Translations under genes and position numbers: made by a program
In this document: positions 1 to 9,096 of the stretch, piece by piece
How positions within the stretch are numbered: position 1 is the stretch's first letter
Layout: every line of letters starts with the position of its first letter
Assembly (NCBI RefSeq): GCF_009829945.1
Contig: NZ_SZZT01000001.1
Span: 277,215 to 341,214 of the forward strand
Origin: Pantoea sp. SoEX
Lineage (GTDB): Bacteria; Pseudomonadota; Gammaproteobacteria; Enterobacterales; Enterobacteriaceae
Length of the DNA stretch: 64,000 bases
Direction: 5' to 3'
Notes under the pieces: generated by a model
What the model was told of the DNA's origin: nothing
Seen by the model: the letters and a program-made list of their open reading frames with translations, nothing else
Databases searched by the model: none

Positions 1-30
1 AAAATCGTATATAATAAAATATATATTTTA

Positions 31-97
31 ATTTTTTTATGTTAGTGTAATTTAATATAATTTTTTTATGTTAGTGTAATTTAATATAATTTTTTTA
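31..97. repeat. 29-bp tandem direct repeat upstream of tusE
   Basis: Two identical 29-bp units lie head to tail at 31-59 and 60-88, followed by the first 9 bases of a third copy (89-97). Each unit has a run of seven T, then ATGTTAGTGTAAT and an A/T tail. The array ends about 15 bases before the tusE start, so it sits where a promoter or leader would be. It could be a slippage duplication of a promoter region; no function can be shown. Confidence 0.85.
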
Positions 98-112
98 AAA
101 AAAGGATAGGTT

Positions 113-445
113 GTGATTTTAGATGATAAAATTGTTGAATTAAATTCTGATGGATATTTAAAGAATATTGATGATTGGAGTGAAGATATTGCTATAAAAA
201 TCGCAAAATATGAAAACATTTCTATGTCCATAGAACATTGGCATGTGATACGATTGATTCGTTCTTTTTATTTAAAATATAACATTTCTCCTACAATGCG
301 TATGTTGATTAAGTATATTGCTGATCATCAAGATAAAAAATTACAACTAAATAGTAGCGCTTATTTATTTCGTCTATTTCCAAAAGGAATTTTAAAGCAA
401 GCTACTAGGATAGCAGGTATTCCAAAACCAAATCAGTGTCTTTAG
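113..445 (+). CDS. tusE: Sulfurtransferase TusE (DsrC family)
   Basis: TusE takes persulfide sulfur from the TusBCD complex and hands it to MnmA for 2-thiolation of U34 in Lys, Glu and Gln tRNAs. The 110-residue product matches the usual length of about 109. It has the family core with 'EHWHVIRLIRSFY' in the middle, 'LFRLFPKG' and 'AGIPKPNQCL' at the end. The penultimate Cys109 is the conserved sulfur-carrying residue. The start is GTG at 113 with a purine-rich site (AGGATAGG) just upstream. tusE lies near ompA in E. coli, so the location is ancestral. The tRNA-Gln(UUG) at 57843 is a likely final target. Confidence 0.95.
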   Translation: MILDDKIVELNSDGYLKNIDDWSEDIAIKIAKYENISMSIEHWHVIRLIRSFYLKYNISPTMRMLIKYIADHQDKKLQLNSSAYLFRLFPKGILKQATRIAGIPKPNQCL

Positions 446-780
446 AAAAATTTATTATCTAAGAAAATACTTAATATATTATTTTTCTAATTATTAGTTA
501 AAATCTAAATATATAACAAAAAATTAAATCTGTAGCTAATTATGCATTTATAAATATATTTATGCTATAATATGAATAAAACATTAAATTATATAACTGT
601 TTATTATATCATAAAATTCTATATAAAGCTAGTTGATTAAAATAAGCTAGAAAAGTAATTTACAACAATATTTTTTACTGATCAAACACCTCAAAAATGT
701 TATTTTTAATATTTTAAATTGAAATCATATAATTTAGTTAACTTCTTCATTTCTCATTTTGAAAAAGAAAGAGGTAAAAA
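446..780. other. Intergenic region tusE-ompA, no gene seen
   Basis: About 335 bases of A/T-rich DNA without a convincing reading frame. Several genes that separate tusE from ompA in E. coli are absent and I see no recognisable remnant. The end carries a good ribosome site for ompA (AGAGG at about 770). The ompA promoter and long leader are probably here, but no -35/-10 pair stands out. Confidence 0.6.
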
Positions 781-1857
781 ATGAAAAAGATGGTTACTGC
801 TGCTATTGCAGTTTTATTTACTGGATTTTCAATTGTAATACAAGCAGCACCCCAACAAAATACTTGGTATGTTGGTAGCAAGATGGGATGGTCTAGATAT
901 TATAAAACTGATGTACATGATTATACTTATGCTCCTAATGATGGTTCTACTTCTGTAGATTCATTTGCTAAGAATTTATTTCTTGGTTATCAAATAACCC
1001 CAAGATTAGCCACTGAACTTGGTTTAGATACGTTAGGGAATATAATATATTCAGGAAAGAAAGTTTCTGGTAATTTTAAAGCGTATGACTTACAGCTAAG
1101 TACTAAATTAAGTTATCCAATTATTAGTAATAAATTAGATGTATATACTAGGTTAGGAGGCTTAATATGGCATGCACGAGCAACACAATTTACAGAACAG
1201 AATAATAACCGTATGCATGATAATGATGGAGGAATCTCTCCATTTTTAGCTGCTGGAATTGAATATGCTGTAAATAAGGATATAGGAATAAGATTAGATT
1301 ATCAATTTGTTAAAAAAGTAGGTGATAAAAATATTGTAGGTTCAGAACCTAGCAATGGTTTTTTAACTATTGGCTTATCTTATAAATTTGGTCAAGAACC
1401 TTATGATTCAACAACTATACCTGTCAGTAAAAATTTATCAATTAATAATGGTATTAAAGTGTTTAATCTAAAAAGTGATGTTTTATTTAACTTTGATAAA
1501 TTTGCTTTAAAAAAAGAAGGTAAAGAAACTCTAGATACATTGTATAATAAGTTAAAATGTTCTAATCAAAAAAATGATATCATAGTTATAGGTTTCACAG
1601 ATAGAATAGGTTCTATAAAATATAATTACAAACTCTCTAAAAAAAGAGCTCAATCTGTTGTAAATTATTTAGTTATGAAAGGAATTCCATCTAGTAGTAT
1701 TTCTATAAATAATTTAGGTAAATCTAATCCAATTACCAAAAATACATGTGATAATATAGAAAAACGCAAAGACTTAATAGAATGTTTAGCTCCAGATCGT
1801 AGAGTAGAAATTCAAATCAATTCCGTAAAAAATATTACTAATCATTTTAAATCGTAA
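781..1857 (+). CDS. ompA: Outer membrane protein A
   Basis: OmpA is an abundant outer-membrane protein: an eight-strand barrel followed by a periplasmic domain that binds peptidoglycan and tethers the envelope. The 358-residue product (E. coli 346) begins with a signal peptide of about 22 residues ending IQA before APQQ. The barrel spans roughly residues 23-200, then a linker and an OmpA/MotB domain from about 225. That domain keeps 'GFTDRIGS' and 'APDRRVEI', which hold the Asp and Arg that bind diaminopimelate, and the paired Cys323 and Cys335. A purine-rich ribosome site precedes the ATG and a strong hairpin follows the stop. Retention fits a symbiont that still builds a proper outer membrane. 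Confidence 0.97.
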   Translation: MKKMVTAAIAVLFTGFSIVIQAAPQQNTWYVGSKMGWSRYYKTDVHDYTYAPNDGSTSVDSFAKNLFLGYQITPRLATELGLDTLGNIIYSGKKVSGNFKAYDLQLSTKLSYPIISNKLDVYTRLGGLIWHARATQFTEQNNNRMHDNDGGISPFLAAGIEYAVNKDIGIRLDYQFVKKVGDKNIVGSEPSNGFLTIGLSYKFGQEPYDSTTIPVSKNLSINNGIKVFNLKSDVLFNFDKFALKKEGKETLDTLYNKLKCSNQKNDIIVIGFTDRIGSIKYNYKLSKKRAQSVVNYLVMKGIPSSSISINNLGKSNPITKNTCDNIEKRKDLIECLAPDRRVEIQINSVKNITNHFKS

Positions 1858-1875
1858 TGATATTGAAAATGATAC

Positions 1876-1915
1876 CTATCCCCTTCTTGCTTATAGAAAG
1901 GGGATAGTATTTTAA
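1876..1915 (+). terminator. Rho-independent terminator of ompA
   Basis: A perfect 10-bp stem, CTATCCCCTT (1876-1885) with AAGGGGATAG (1898-1907), is followed by TATTTTA. It begins about 20 bases after the ompA stop. The G/C-rich stem is conspicuous in this A/T-rich DNA. Confidence 0.85.
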
Positions 1916-2010
1916 ATTATATCATTAATAAATTTGATGATAAAAACAACATTTTGCTATATAAATCATAATAACCGTTAATTTGAAACTTAATATAAAG
2001 TGCTAATATT

Positions 2011-3744
2011 TTGAAATATAAAAAAATAACATGGGAAGATTTGCAGCCAGATATTTTACAATATAAGTCTGCTTTTTCTAAAATTAAAGAAAATTTAATT
2101 GATCCTATAGAAAAAGTACAACCTAGATTAATAAATGGAATTGCGCATTTACACCATCAAAAACAAGGTTTTCCCGTTCTATTAATATATGGTAAAGAAA
2201 ACCTCGATTATCTTAAGTTAATTGCACAAGTATCCAAGAACTTTATTATTCCTTCATCTGAATTATTTGGAGGGGACTATCAAGTTGTTAATGATGCAGT
2301 TATTTTAAAACCTGCTTCAGATCTACAACATACATTTACTAGCGAAGGTAAAGTTTGTTTTGCTGATTGGGTGGAGAAAAAAATATTATTTGGATATGCA
2401 TGTGTATATAAAAATCGTATTCATCTTGAACCTGGATTAATTCATCAGGCAAATGGTGGTACCTTAATACTTTCTTTAAAATCTATTGTACTTCAGCCAA
2501 AAATTTGGTTTGATTTAAAAAAATTTATTGAACAAGGATATAGCGAATTAGTTCCTAAAAACAAAAAAAATACTCTACCAACATCAATTCCCGTAATGCC
2601 ATTAAAATTAAACTTAATTCTCTGTGGTAATGCAGATTCATTACATAATTTTAGAACAATTGATTCTGAATTATATAAAATAGCAATCTACACCGAATTT
2701 GAAGAAAACATAAAAATATCAAATGAAGATGATATGTTAGCATGGTGTAGGTGGGTAGTTTATTTAGCAGAACAAGCTTGTTTACCAGTACCAGAAGAAA
2801 ATTTTTGGCCAGAACTTATAAAAGAAGGAATTCGTGCTACCAATGATAGAGAAAAATTACCTTTATGTCCAGTATGGTTAGTTCGTCAAATTAGAGAATC
2901 ATTTTTAATAACCGATAATTTATTAGATGATAAAGCATTATGTAATGCTACACAAATACGTTTGTGGCGAGAAAACCATCTACAAGAAATTATAAATGAT
3001 GATATACTCTTAAAAAGAAATCTAATTGATACTCAAGGTGAAGTTATAGGACAAATTAATGGGTTATCAATTATTGATTATCCTAGCCATCCTCGTGTTA
3101 TAGGTTGTCCGTGTAGAATTACATGTGTAGTATATCCTGGACATAGTGAACTAATTGATATAGAAGGAAATTCTAAATTAGGTAGTAATATATATGTAAA
3201 AAGCACGATGATTATACAATCTTATTTAATGTCTGAACTAGAAATACAACTACCATTTATTGCTTCATTAGTATTTGAGCAATCTTATTGTGAAATTGAT
3301 GGAGATAGTTCCTCACTGGCAGGCATTTGTGCAATCATTAGTTCGTTATCTCAACATCCTATTAATCAACAAATAGCAGTAACTGGTTCTATAGATCAGT
3401 TAGGAAATATACAGCCAGTTGGTGGATTAAATGAAAAAATTGAATCTTTTTTTGATATTTGCTATAGGAGAGGGCTTACTGGACAACAAGGTGTAATCAT
3501 ACCAGATCAAAATATACGTAATTTAGGTCTTAGTGAATATTTAATAAAAGCTGTTAAGCAGGATAATTTTCACATATGGACAGTGAAACATGTTAATGAA
3601 GCGATATACTTATTAACTGGAAAATTATGGAAAAATAAAGAAGATAAACAAAATTGTCTATATTATTTCATTAAAAAGCGAATTCATAAACAAAATACAA
3701 ATTCAGAATTAAATTCACATCGTTGGTTTAAATGGTTTAAATAA
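2011..3744 (+). CDS. lonH: Lon-like protease LonH (YcbZ), degenerate ATPase part
   Basis: This 577-residue protein matches E. coli YcbZ/LonH (586) along its length. The C-terminal half is a Lon-type serine protease domain: 'DGDSSS' carries the likely catalytic Ser433 and 'GGLNEKI' the likely catalytic Lys476, spaced 43 residues apart as in Lon. The N-terminal half resembles an AAA+ fold, but no clean Walker A motif is visible at 'LLIYGKENLDY', so ATP-driven unfolding is doubtful. The start is TTG at 2011, chosen because 'MKYKKITWEDLQPD' lines up with the YcbZ start; the ribosome site is weak. In E. coli matP lies between this gene and ompA, but not here. The substrate is unknown. Confidence 0.9.
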   Translation: MKYKKITWEDLQPDILQYKSAFSKIKENLIDPIEKVQPRLINGIAHLHHQKQGFPVLLIYGKENLDYLKLIAQVSKNFIIPSSELFGGDYQVVNDAVILKPASDLQHTFTSEGKVCFADWVEKKILFGYACVYKNRIHLEPGLIHQANGGTLILSLKSIVLQPKIWFDLKKFIEQGYSELVPKNKKNTLPTSIPVMPLKLNLILCGNADSLHNFRTIDSELYKIAIYTEFEENIKISNEDDMLAWCRWVVYLAEQACLPVPEENFWPELIKEGIRATNDREKLPLCPVWLVRQIRESFLITDNLLDDKALCNATQIRLWRENHLQEIINDDILLKRNLIDTQGEVIGQINGLSIIDYPSHPRVIGCPCRITCVVYPGHSELIDIEGNSKLGSNIYVKSTMIIQSYLMSELEIQLPFIASLVFEQSYCEIDGDSSSLAGICAIISSLSQHPINQQIAVTGSIDQLGNIQPVGGLNEKIESFFDICYRRGLTGQQGVIIPDQNIRNLGLSEYLIKAVKQDNFHIWTVKHVNEAIYLLTGKLWKNKEDKQNCLYYFIKKRIHKQNTNSELNSHRWFKWFK

Positions 3745-3801
3745 TTTCTTAGTTAATATTAAGATGGAATGATAAATATAATTTACAATAATTAATAATT
3801 A

Positions 3802-4383
3802 TTATAACTTCAGTTTAAGTATTTCTTCAGATATTTGGTTGCATACTTTATGCCAACCTAATGATAAGGTAGATATAAGTCCATCATATCCATCTTTTTT
3901 TTGTGGTACAATAAAGCTAAAATGATGCATAATAAAATATTTTTTATATTCTAATATCCACTCACCACTAATAATAGCTTTACCATCATATCTTCCTTGA
4001 AATTTATGCAGTATTACATTTAATTTGTTTGTTGTTTTATTTTTTAACATTGGGATATCAGATATAAACCACCCAGGGAGATTTTTATTTAAGTTATAAA
4101 TCATAGTTTCTTTCAGTTGCTGAACAATAGGATTTGCCCATAAGTTGTTATTAGTAATAATATACTCTACATCGTTAGTTTGATAAACTAATCCATTACC
4201 AGCTAAATGATCCGGTAATAGAATTTGTTGAACCCAAATAGCACATTTATCATTATAATGATATTTTTTTTTGTCAACTATTGCATTTGTTTCTAACGGC
4301 AAACGGTAATAAATTTTTTTTACGGCAGTACTACAACAAGCAGTAAGCAATATCGTAATTAATATTATGTATGATTTTTTCAC
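3802..4383 (-). CDS. pqiC: Intermembrane transport lipoprotein PqiC
   Basis: PqiC is the outer-membrane lipoprotein of the PqiABC system, which bridges inner and outer membranes and is thought to move lipids. The 193-residue product (E. coli 187) has a lipoprotein signal with lipobox LTAC and acylated Cys16. The rest is a small soluble periplasmic domain. Its ATG overlaps the pqiB stop by four bases (ATGA), so the two are translationally coupled in a pqiA-pqiB-pqiC operon. Sequence similarity is modest, and gene order carries much of the weight. Confidence 0.88.
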   Translation of the reverse strand: MKKSYIILITILLTACCSTAVKKIYYRLPLETNAIVDKKKYHYNDKCAIWVQQILLPDHLAGNGLVYQTNDVEYIITNNNLWANPIVQQLKETMIYNLNKNLPGWFISDIPMLKNKTTNKLNVILHKFQGRYDGKAIISGEWILEYKKYFIMHHFSFIVPQKKDGYDGLISTLSLGWHKVCNQISEEILKLKL

Positions 4384-6044
4384 CTTTTGATTATCCTTTT
4401 TGGTTGAGGATCTTGTTCTGGTGAAGCTTTATATATAAGAGCATTACTATTAATACTGAGATTTTTAAGTATTGAGTTAAGTTCACTTAATACTTCTGTC
4501 AATATTTGCATATTGATCATAATTCTATCATACATAATCGATCCAGGTTGCAGATTTTGAATACTCATATTAAGATCATTTATAGTTTTACAAATATTTT
4601 TTGGAAGATTATATATCATAGGATTTTTTAAAATATTATTAGCTGTTTTAATAATATTGTTAAAATCTTCTAATGTTTTTTCTCCTTTTTTTAAAGTTAT
4701 ACTAGATTCTTTCGCTATTTCTTTAATTGGCAATTTATTAATTTTATCAATTAATAATAAAATTTTTTCCTGTATATTATTGAAATTACTATTAATAGTA
4801 GGAATTGTTTTGTAACCTAAAATTGTTTTATCCTTGCTGATTGTAGATGTATTAGCGTGGAAATCTAAATCAATATAAGTAGAACCTGATAATAAATTGT
4901 TAGTTTTTATCATTGCATAAAGCATATTTTTTTTGTTACATAAATATTTGTCTATATTAAAATTTTTACCTAAAATTTTAATAAAACGTTTTGGTTCAAT
5001 CTGAATCAATATCGGAATATTGTAATTATCACTTAATTGTTGTTTCTTAATAGCTTTGACAAAAGGTACTTGTGATACTGTTCCAATTCTAATACCACGC
5101 AATTCTACTGGTGAACCGACTTTTAAACCACGAATAGAACTAGAAAAAACTAATACATAATTTACATGGTTTTTATGCAGCATGTCTTGCATACTGTCTT
5201 GATTATCAAATAGATAATATAATTTTTTGTTTTTAATATATTTACCGGAGAAACAACCAGTTTTGTCATCAAAATTTACACTACTATTAAACAGGTTATT
5301 AAATGATCCAATTTCAATATTCATGCTTGAAGTAGATAAATTTGCATTAATACTACTATTCTTCCAAAAACAAATTTTATCATTTACTAAGTTAGCATAA
5401 GGCTCTTCAATAAATAATTGATATATCATTTTATGATTATTGATATTAAATGTACTATTTTCTACTATTCCAACACGATAATTACGAAAAAATACTGGAT
5501 CGCCTGTAAATAATTTTTCAAAATTTTTACTTTCTAATAGAATACGGATTCCTTTAGCATCAGGTAGTACAGTAGGAGGTTCATTCATAAGTTTATAACT
5601 TTTAGCAGCTTTATTATTATCTGGAGATAATTTAATATTATTATTACCTGGAGATAATTCAATATAAGTTCCTGATAATAAATTAGTTAAGCCATTAATT
5701 CCTTCCTTTTTAACACGCGGTCTTACTATCCAAAACATAGTGTCTTTATGTAAAAGATAATTCATATCTGATTTTAGTCTAACTTTTACTTGTACATTAT
5801 TTAAGTCTTTTGATATTGATATTTTTTTTACTAAACCTACGGTAACATTGTGACTTTTAATAACAGTACGTTCTTCTTCCAGTCCTTTAGCATCCTGAGT
5901 AATTAATATTACCTCAGGTCCTAAGTGAAATAACTGATATAGCATAATCCATGTAGTAATAAAAAGGGTAACAAAAGGAAAGATCCATATTGGAGACCAA
6001 TTTTTTATCTTACTAAGTATGGCATAATTATAGTTTATTTCCAT
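4380..6044 (-). CDS. pqiB: MCE-domain lipid transport protein PqiB
   Basis: PqiB is a periplasm-spanning MCE protein whose hexamers stack into a tube between the inner and outer membranes. The 554-residue product (E. coli 546) has one N-terminal membrane helix (about residues 17-38). Successive MCE-like segments follow, near 45-150, 160-270 and 285-400, the last opening with 'VLVFSSSIRGLKVGSPVELRG'. A long helical C-terminal stretch forms the needle. pqiA lies 16 bases upstream and pqiC overlaps the end. The gene is paraquat-inducible in E. coli. It is uncommon in very small genomes and intact here. Confidence 0.95.
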   Translation of the reverse strand: MEINYNYAILSKIKNWSPIWIFPFVTLFITTWIMLYQLFHLGPEVILITQDAKGLEEERTVIKSHNVTVGLVKKISISKDLNNVQVKVRLKSDMNYLLHKDTMFWIVRPRVKKEGINGLTNLLSGTYIELSPGNNNIKLSPDNNKAAKSYKLMNEPPTVLPDAKGIRILLESKNFEKLFTGDPVFFRNYRVGIVENSTFNINNHKMIYQLFIEEPYANLVNDKICFWKNSSINANLSTSSMNIEIGSFNNLFNSSVNFDDKTGCFSGKYIKNKKLYYLFDNQDSMQDMLHKNHVNYVLVFSSSIRGLKVGSPVELRGIRIGTVSQVPFVKAIKKQQLSDNYNIPILIQIEPKRFIKILGKNFNIDKYLCNKKNMLYAMIKTNNLLSGSTYIDLDFHANTSTISKDKTILGYKTIPTINSNFNNIQEKILLLIDKINKLPIKEIAKESSITLKKGEKTLEDFNNIIKTANNILKNPMIYNLPKNICKTINDLNMSIQNLQPGSIMYDRIMINMQILTEVLSELNSILKNLSINSNALIYKASPEQDPQPKRIIKR

Positions 6045-6060
6045 TAACTTATTAATTCCT

Positions 6061-7293
6061 CTATTTTGTGTTAATTCGATCCCAAATTAACCTAGAATCA
6101 AAGTTCATTTCAGCCATCATAGTCAAAATTACAACTAGTGCAAATAATACTAATCCTGGTGAAGGATAAATTTGTATTAATTTGCCTATTCTTAATAAAG
6201 AAGAAAAAATTAATATTATGAATACATCAATCATTGACCAACGACCTATAAATTTAACTATTTTATAAACTAAATGCATTATTTTGGTATTATTATTATT
6301 TATTTTTGTATTCCAACATAGCCAACTAATTGATGCTATTTTTAATAAAGGTACTATAATACTAAATATAAATATTAATATAGAAATAAAATAATAACTA
6401 TCTGTCCATAATAAAATTATTCCTTCGATAATACTAGATGGATATCCTAAACCGAATATTTCTGTAATCATAACAGGCATAATATTAGCTGGAATATAAC
6501 ATATTAATGCAGTAAGCAATAAAGCTATTGTGCATTGTAAACTGTACTTATATCTTGCTTCAGATATAATGCCGCAACGTGTACACTTATTTTGCGTTAA
6601 TGGCAAAATTGCATTGCAACAAGGGCAAGAACGTAAACCTTGACTTAAACCGCTTTGACCAATTATAGGCTTTACAGTTAAATTAGGCATAGGCTTTATA
6701 CATTGCCATAACCATCGACGATCAATACACTGAAAAAATCTTATTTGTAAAAAACAGAATAAGCACAAAGGCCAGAAACTGGGTTGTAAATTAATGATGC
6801 CGTAGCTGGTTAATTTTGTTATACTTATTAGTATAGCTCCTATAAAAATTTCAACCATCATCCACTGGTGAAGCTGAAATAATATTCTACCTAATAATAA
6901 TTTTATTTTAATAGGTATCTTAATAGGATTAATTAATAAAAAAATTATAATAATGCAACATATAGGAATAAATTGTACAACTAGTATGAAAAATGCGGCT
7001 AGTATAGTATAACCATCATTTACCATAGCACTAGGAATTTGATTTAGTAAAATTTGATTGTTTATCCCAGCAAAATTAATATTTATAAAGGGAAAAATAT
7101 TAGATAGAACTAACAAAAAAAGTGTAGATAAAGCATAAATGTTATGTCTTTTATGTGGCTCACGCCAATTTGAAATTAATACAGAATAACAACGAGGACA
7201 AGATGCTTGTTTTCCATCCAATAAGGAAGATAATTCTACAAGCAAATCACATTTTGAACAAATTATATAATCAACATTTTTATTTGCTGACAT
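6061..7293 (-). CDS. pqiA: Inner-membrane protein PqiA
   Basis: PqiA is the inner-membrane partner of PqiB. The 410-residue product (E. coli 417) shows two repeated halves. Each begins with a zinc-ribbon-like motif (Cys12, Cys15, Cys32, Cys35, and a second 'CPCC...CTRC' set near 220-240) followed by a group of about four hydrophobic helices. This matches the duplicated PqiA domain. It is the first gene of the pqiABC operon, with a purine-rich ribosome site before the ATG. An A/T-rich hairpin lies upstream, between it and pyrD. Confidence 0.95.
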   Translation of the reverse strand: MSANKNVDYIICSKCDLLVELSSLLDGKQASCPRCYSVLISNWREPHKRHNIYALSTLFLLVLSNIFPFININFAGINNQILLNQIPSAMVNDGYTILAAFFILVVQFIPICCIIIIFLLINPIKIPIKIKLLLGRILFQLHQWMMVEIFIGAILISITKLTSYGIINLQPSFWPLCLFCFLQIRFFQCIDRRWLWQCIKPMPNLTVKPIIGQSGLSQGLRSCPCCNAILPLTQNKCTRCGIISEARYKYSLQCTIALLLTALICYIPANIMPVMITEIFGLGYPSSIIEGIILLWTDSYYFISILIFIFSIIVPLLKIASISWLCWNTKINNNNTKIMHLVYKIVKFIGRWSMIDVFIILIFSSLLRIGKLIQIYPSPGLVLFALVVILTMMAEMNFDSRLIWDRINTK

Positions 7294-7332
7294 CTATGTT
7301 ACCTTAAATTTCTATATTTGCATAAAAAAGTA

Positions 7333-7352
7333 GATTAATTTTTTAATTAATC
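7333..7352 (-). terminator. Possible terminator downstream of pyrD
   Basis: GATTAATT (7333-7340) and AATTAATC (7345-7352) form a perfect 8-bp stem with a 4-base loop. Read on the minus strand it is followed by TACTTTTTT, like a weak Rho-independent terminator. It lies about 235 bases past the pyrD stop and just before pqiA. The stem has only one G-C pair, so this is tentative. Confidence 0.4.
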
Positions 7353-7586
7353 AAAAAATAACTTTTTATAACTATTATTTATAATAAAAGCATCTTATAC
7401 TATATTAATAGTAGTCAAATAAGAAATCAAGATATTGTATTTTTATATCATGATATTTCCTTACGTTGATGAATATATAATAACTGATTATTGTTTCTCT
7501 AAAATGATATTTACTTATAATTTACAAAGTTATAGCCTGTAAGTAAGTTTATTTAAAAATTATTAAAATAATTAACATAACAATTT

Positions 7587-8597
7587 TTAAATATAATTAA
7601 CAATATCTTGAATTAACTTTGGTCCCTTATAGATAAGACCAGAATAAATTTGTATCAATGATGTACCAAGATTAATTTTTTCTCTAGCAGCAATTAAAGA
7701 ATCGATACCACCCACTCCAATAATTGGAATACGTCCTTTAAGTTCTTTTGCTAAACATTTTATAACAAAACTACTACTTGATTGCAAAGGACGTCCGCTT
7801 AGTCCACCAATTTCTTCACAATTTTTCAATCCTTTAACTAAGGAACGATTAATAGTAGTATTAGTTGCAATAACACCATCAATCTGATATTTAATCAAAC
7901 TATCTGCAATTTTAACTATTTCTTCTTCTAAAAGGTCAGGAGAAATTTTTATAACTACTGGAACATATCTTAAAGTAAATTTTTCTAATGTTTTTTGTTT
8001 TATTTTTATAGCAGCTAAAAGATCATCAAGAACTTCTCCATATTGTAACATTCTTAAAAAAGGTGTATTAGGAGATGAAATATTAATAGTAATATAGTCA
8101 GCATAGCAATAAACTTTTTCCATACAAATAAGATAATCATCTTTACTATTTTCAATTGGTGTACTTTCATTTTTACCAATATTTATGCCAATAATACCTT
8201 CAAAATTGGATTTTTTTATATTGTTAACTAGATTGTCTACACCTAAATTATTCAATCCCATTCTATTAATAATACCTTCGGATTCTATTAAACGGAATAA
8301 CCTAGGTTTTTTATTACCAAGTTGAGCAATTGGTGTTACAGTGCCAACTTCAATAAATCCAAAACCCATAGCTCCAAATAGATCAATACATTCTGCATTT
8401 TTATCCATGCCAGCTGCAAGACCTAATGCATTTTTAAAAGTAATTCCCATACAATTAACTGGACGTGATAATATTTTAAATTTAAAAATATTTTGCAGTA
8501 AAGTACCACTAATAATACTAAATTGCTTAATTGTAAATTTGTGTGTCAATTCAGGATCAAATTTGAATAATATTGATTTTATAATATGATAAATCAT
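7587..8597 (-). CDS. pyrD: Dihydroorotate dehydrogenase, class 2 (quinone)
   Basis: PyrD oxidises dihydroorotate to orotate in pyrimidine synthesis, passing electrons to membrane quinone. I start at the ATG at 8597, not the longer frame from 8624: this gives 336 residues, the E. coli length, and puts GGAG about seven bases upstream. Visible motifs are '[10 protein letters not shown]' (flavin site), 'GTVTPIAQ', 'NRMGLNNLG', 'NISSPNTP' with the class 2 catalytic Ser, and 'GVIATNTT' and 'GVGGIDS' near the C-terminus. The N-terminal helical segment typical of membrane-bound class 2 enzymes is present. zapC, ycbX, rlmL and uup, which lie between pyrD and pqiA in E. coli, are gone. Confidence 0.97.
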   Translation of the reverse strand: MIYHIIKSILFKFDPELTHKFTIKQFSIISGTLLQNIFKFKILSRPVNCMGITFKNALGLAAGMDKNAECIDLFGAMGFGFIEVGTVTPIAQLGNKKPRLFRLIESEGIINRMGLNNLGVDNLVNNIKKSNFEGIIGINIGKNESTPIENSKDDYLICMEKVYCYADYITINISSPNTPFLRMLQYGEVLDDLLAAIKIKQKTLEKFTLRYVPVVIKISPDLLEEEIVKIADSLIKYQIDGVIATNTTINRSLVKGLKNCEEIGGLSGRPLQSSSSFVIKCLAKELKGRIPIIGVGGIDSLIAAREKINLGTSLIQIYSGLIYKGPKLIQDIVNYI

Positions 8598-9096
8598 AAT
8601 GTCTCCAAAATTATTAATTAACAAAATATGATTTATTTACACATAATAATTTCACCAAAAATTATTAAAAAATATTATAATATCTTTATTAAGATCATCT
8701 ATAATAATTATTATAGATTTGAATCTTCGTAAAAAAATTATTTCCATATTTTAATAGCAGCTTAAATATATATATAATCATTAAATATGTAACAATAAAA
8801 TTATTGTAATATAAAATACAAAGTAGAAATTATATAAATATTAAAGCATATAAACTATATAATATATAAAATTAAAATATACTTTAAGGTAGTTAATTAA
8901 CATTATTAATTTTAATTAAATATTAAAAACTTTATGTTTTTTTGTGGTAAGATACAATAAATTTTGTCTAACTCTGTTATTTAGTCTAATTTGTTACTTA
9001 TATATGATTTATTTTCAAAAAAATAATGTACTAAAGATTTAATACACTTAAAGATTAAAGTAATTTGTTTGTAAATAAATAAAAAGAGATATTTTT
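8598..9096. other. Divergent pyrD/asnS spacer with a 22-bp palindrome
   Basis: About 500 bases of A/T-rich DNA between divergent genes, with no gene seen. A perfect 22-bp palindrome lies at 8697-8718 (ATCTATAATAA and its complement), about 100 bases upstream of the pyrD start. It could be a weak hairpin or operator, or chance in A/T-rich DNA. Promoters for both genes should be here, but I cannot choose elements with confidence. Confidence 0.5.

Noticed and set aside
8598..8624. Longer N-terminus for pyrD (start at 8624)
   Set aside because: The ATG at 8597 has GGAG upstream and gives exactly the E. coli length; the extension includes that ribosome site.
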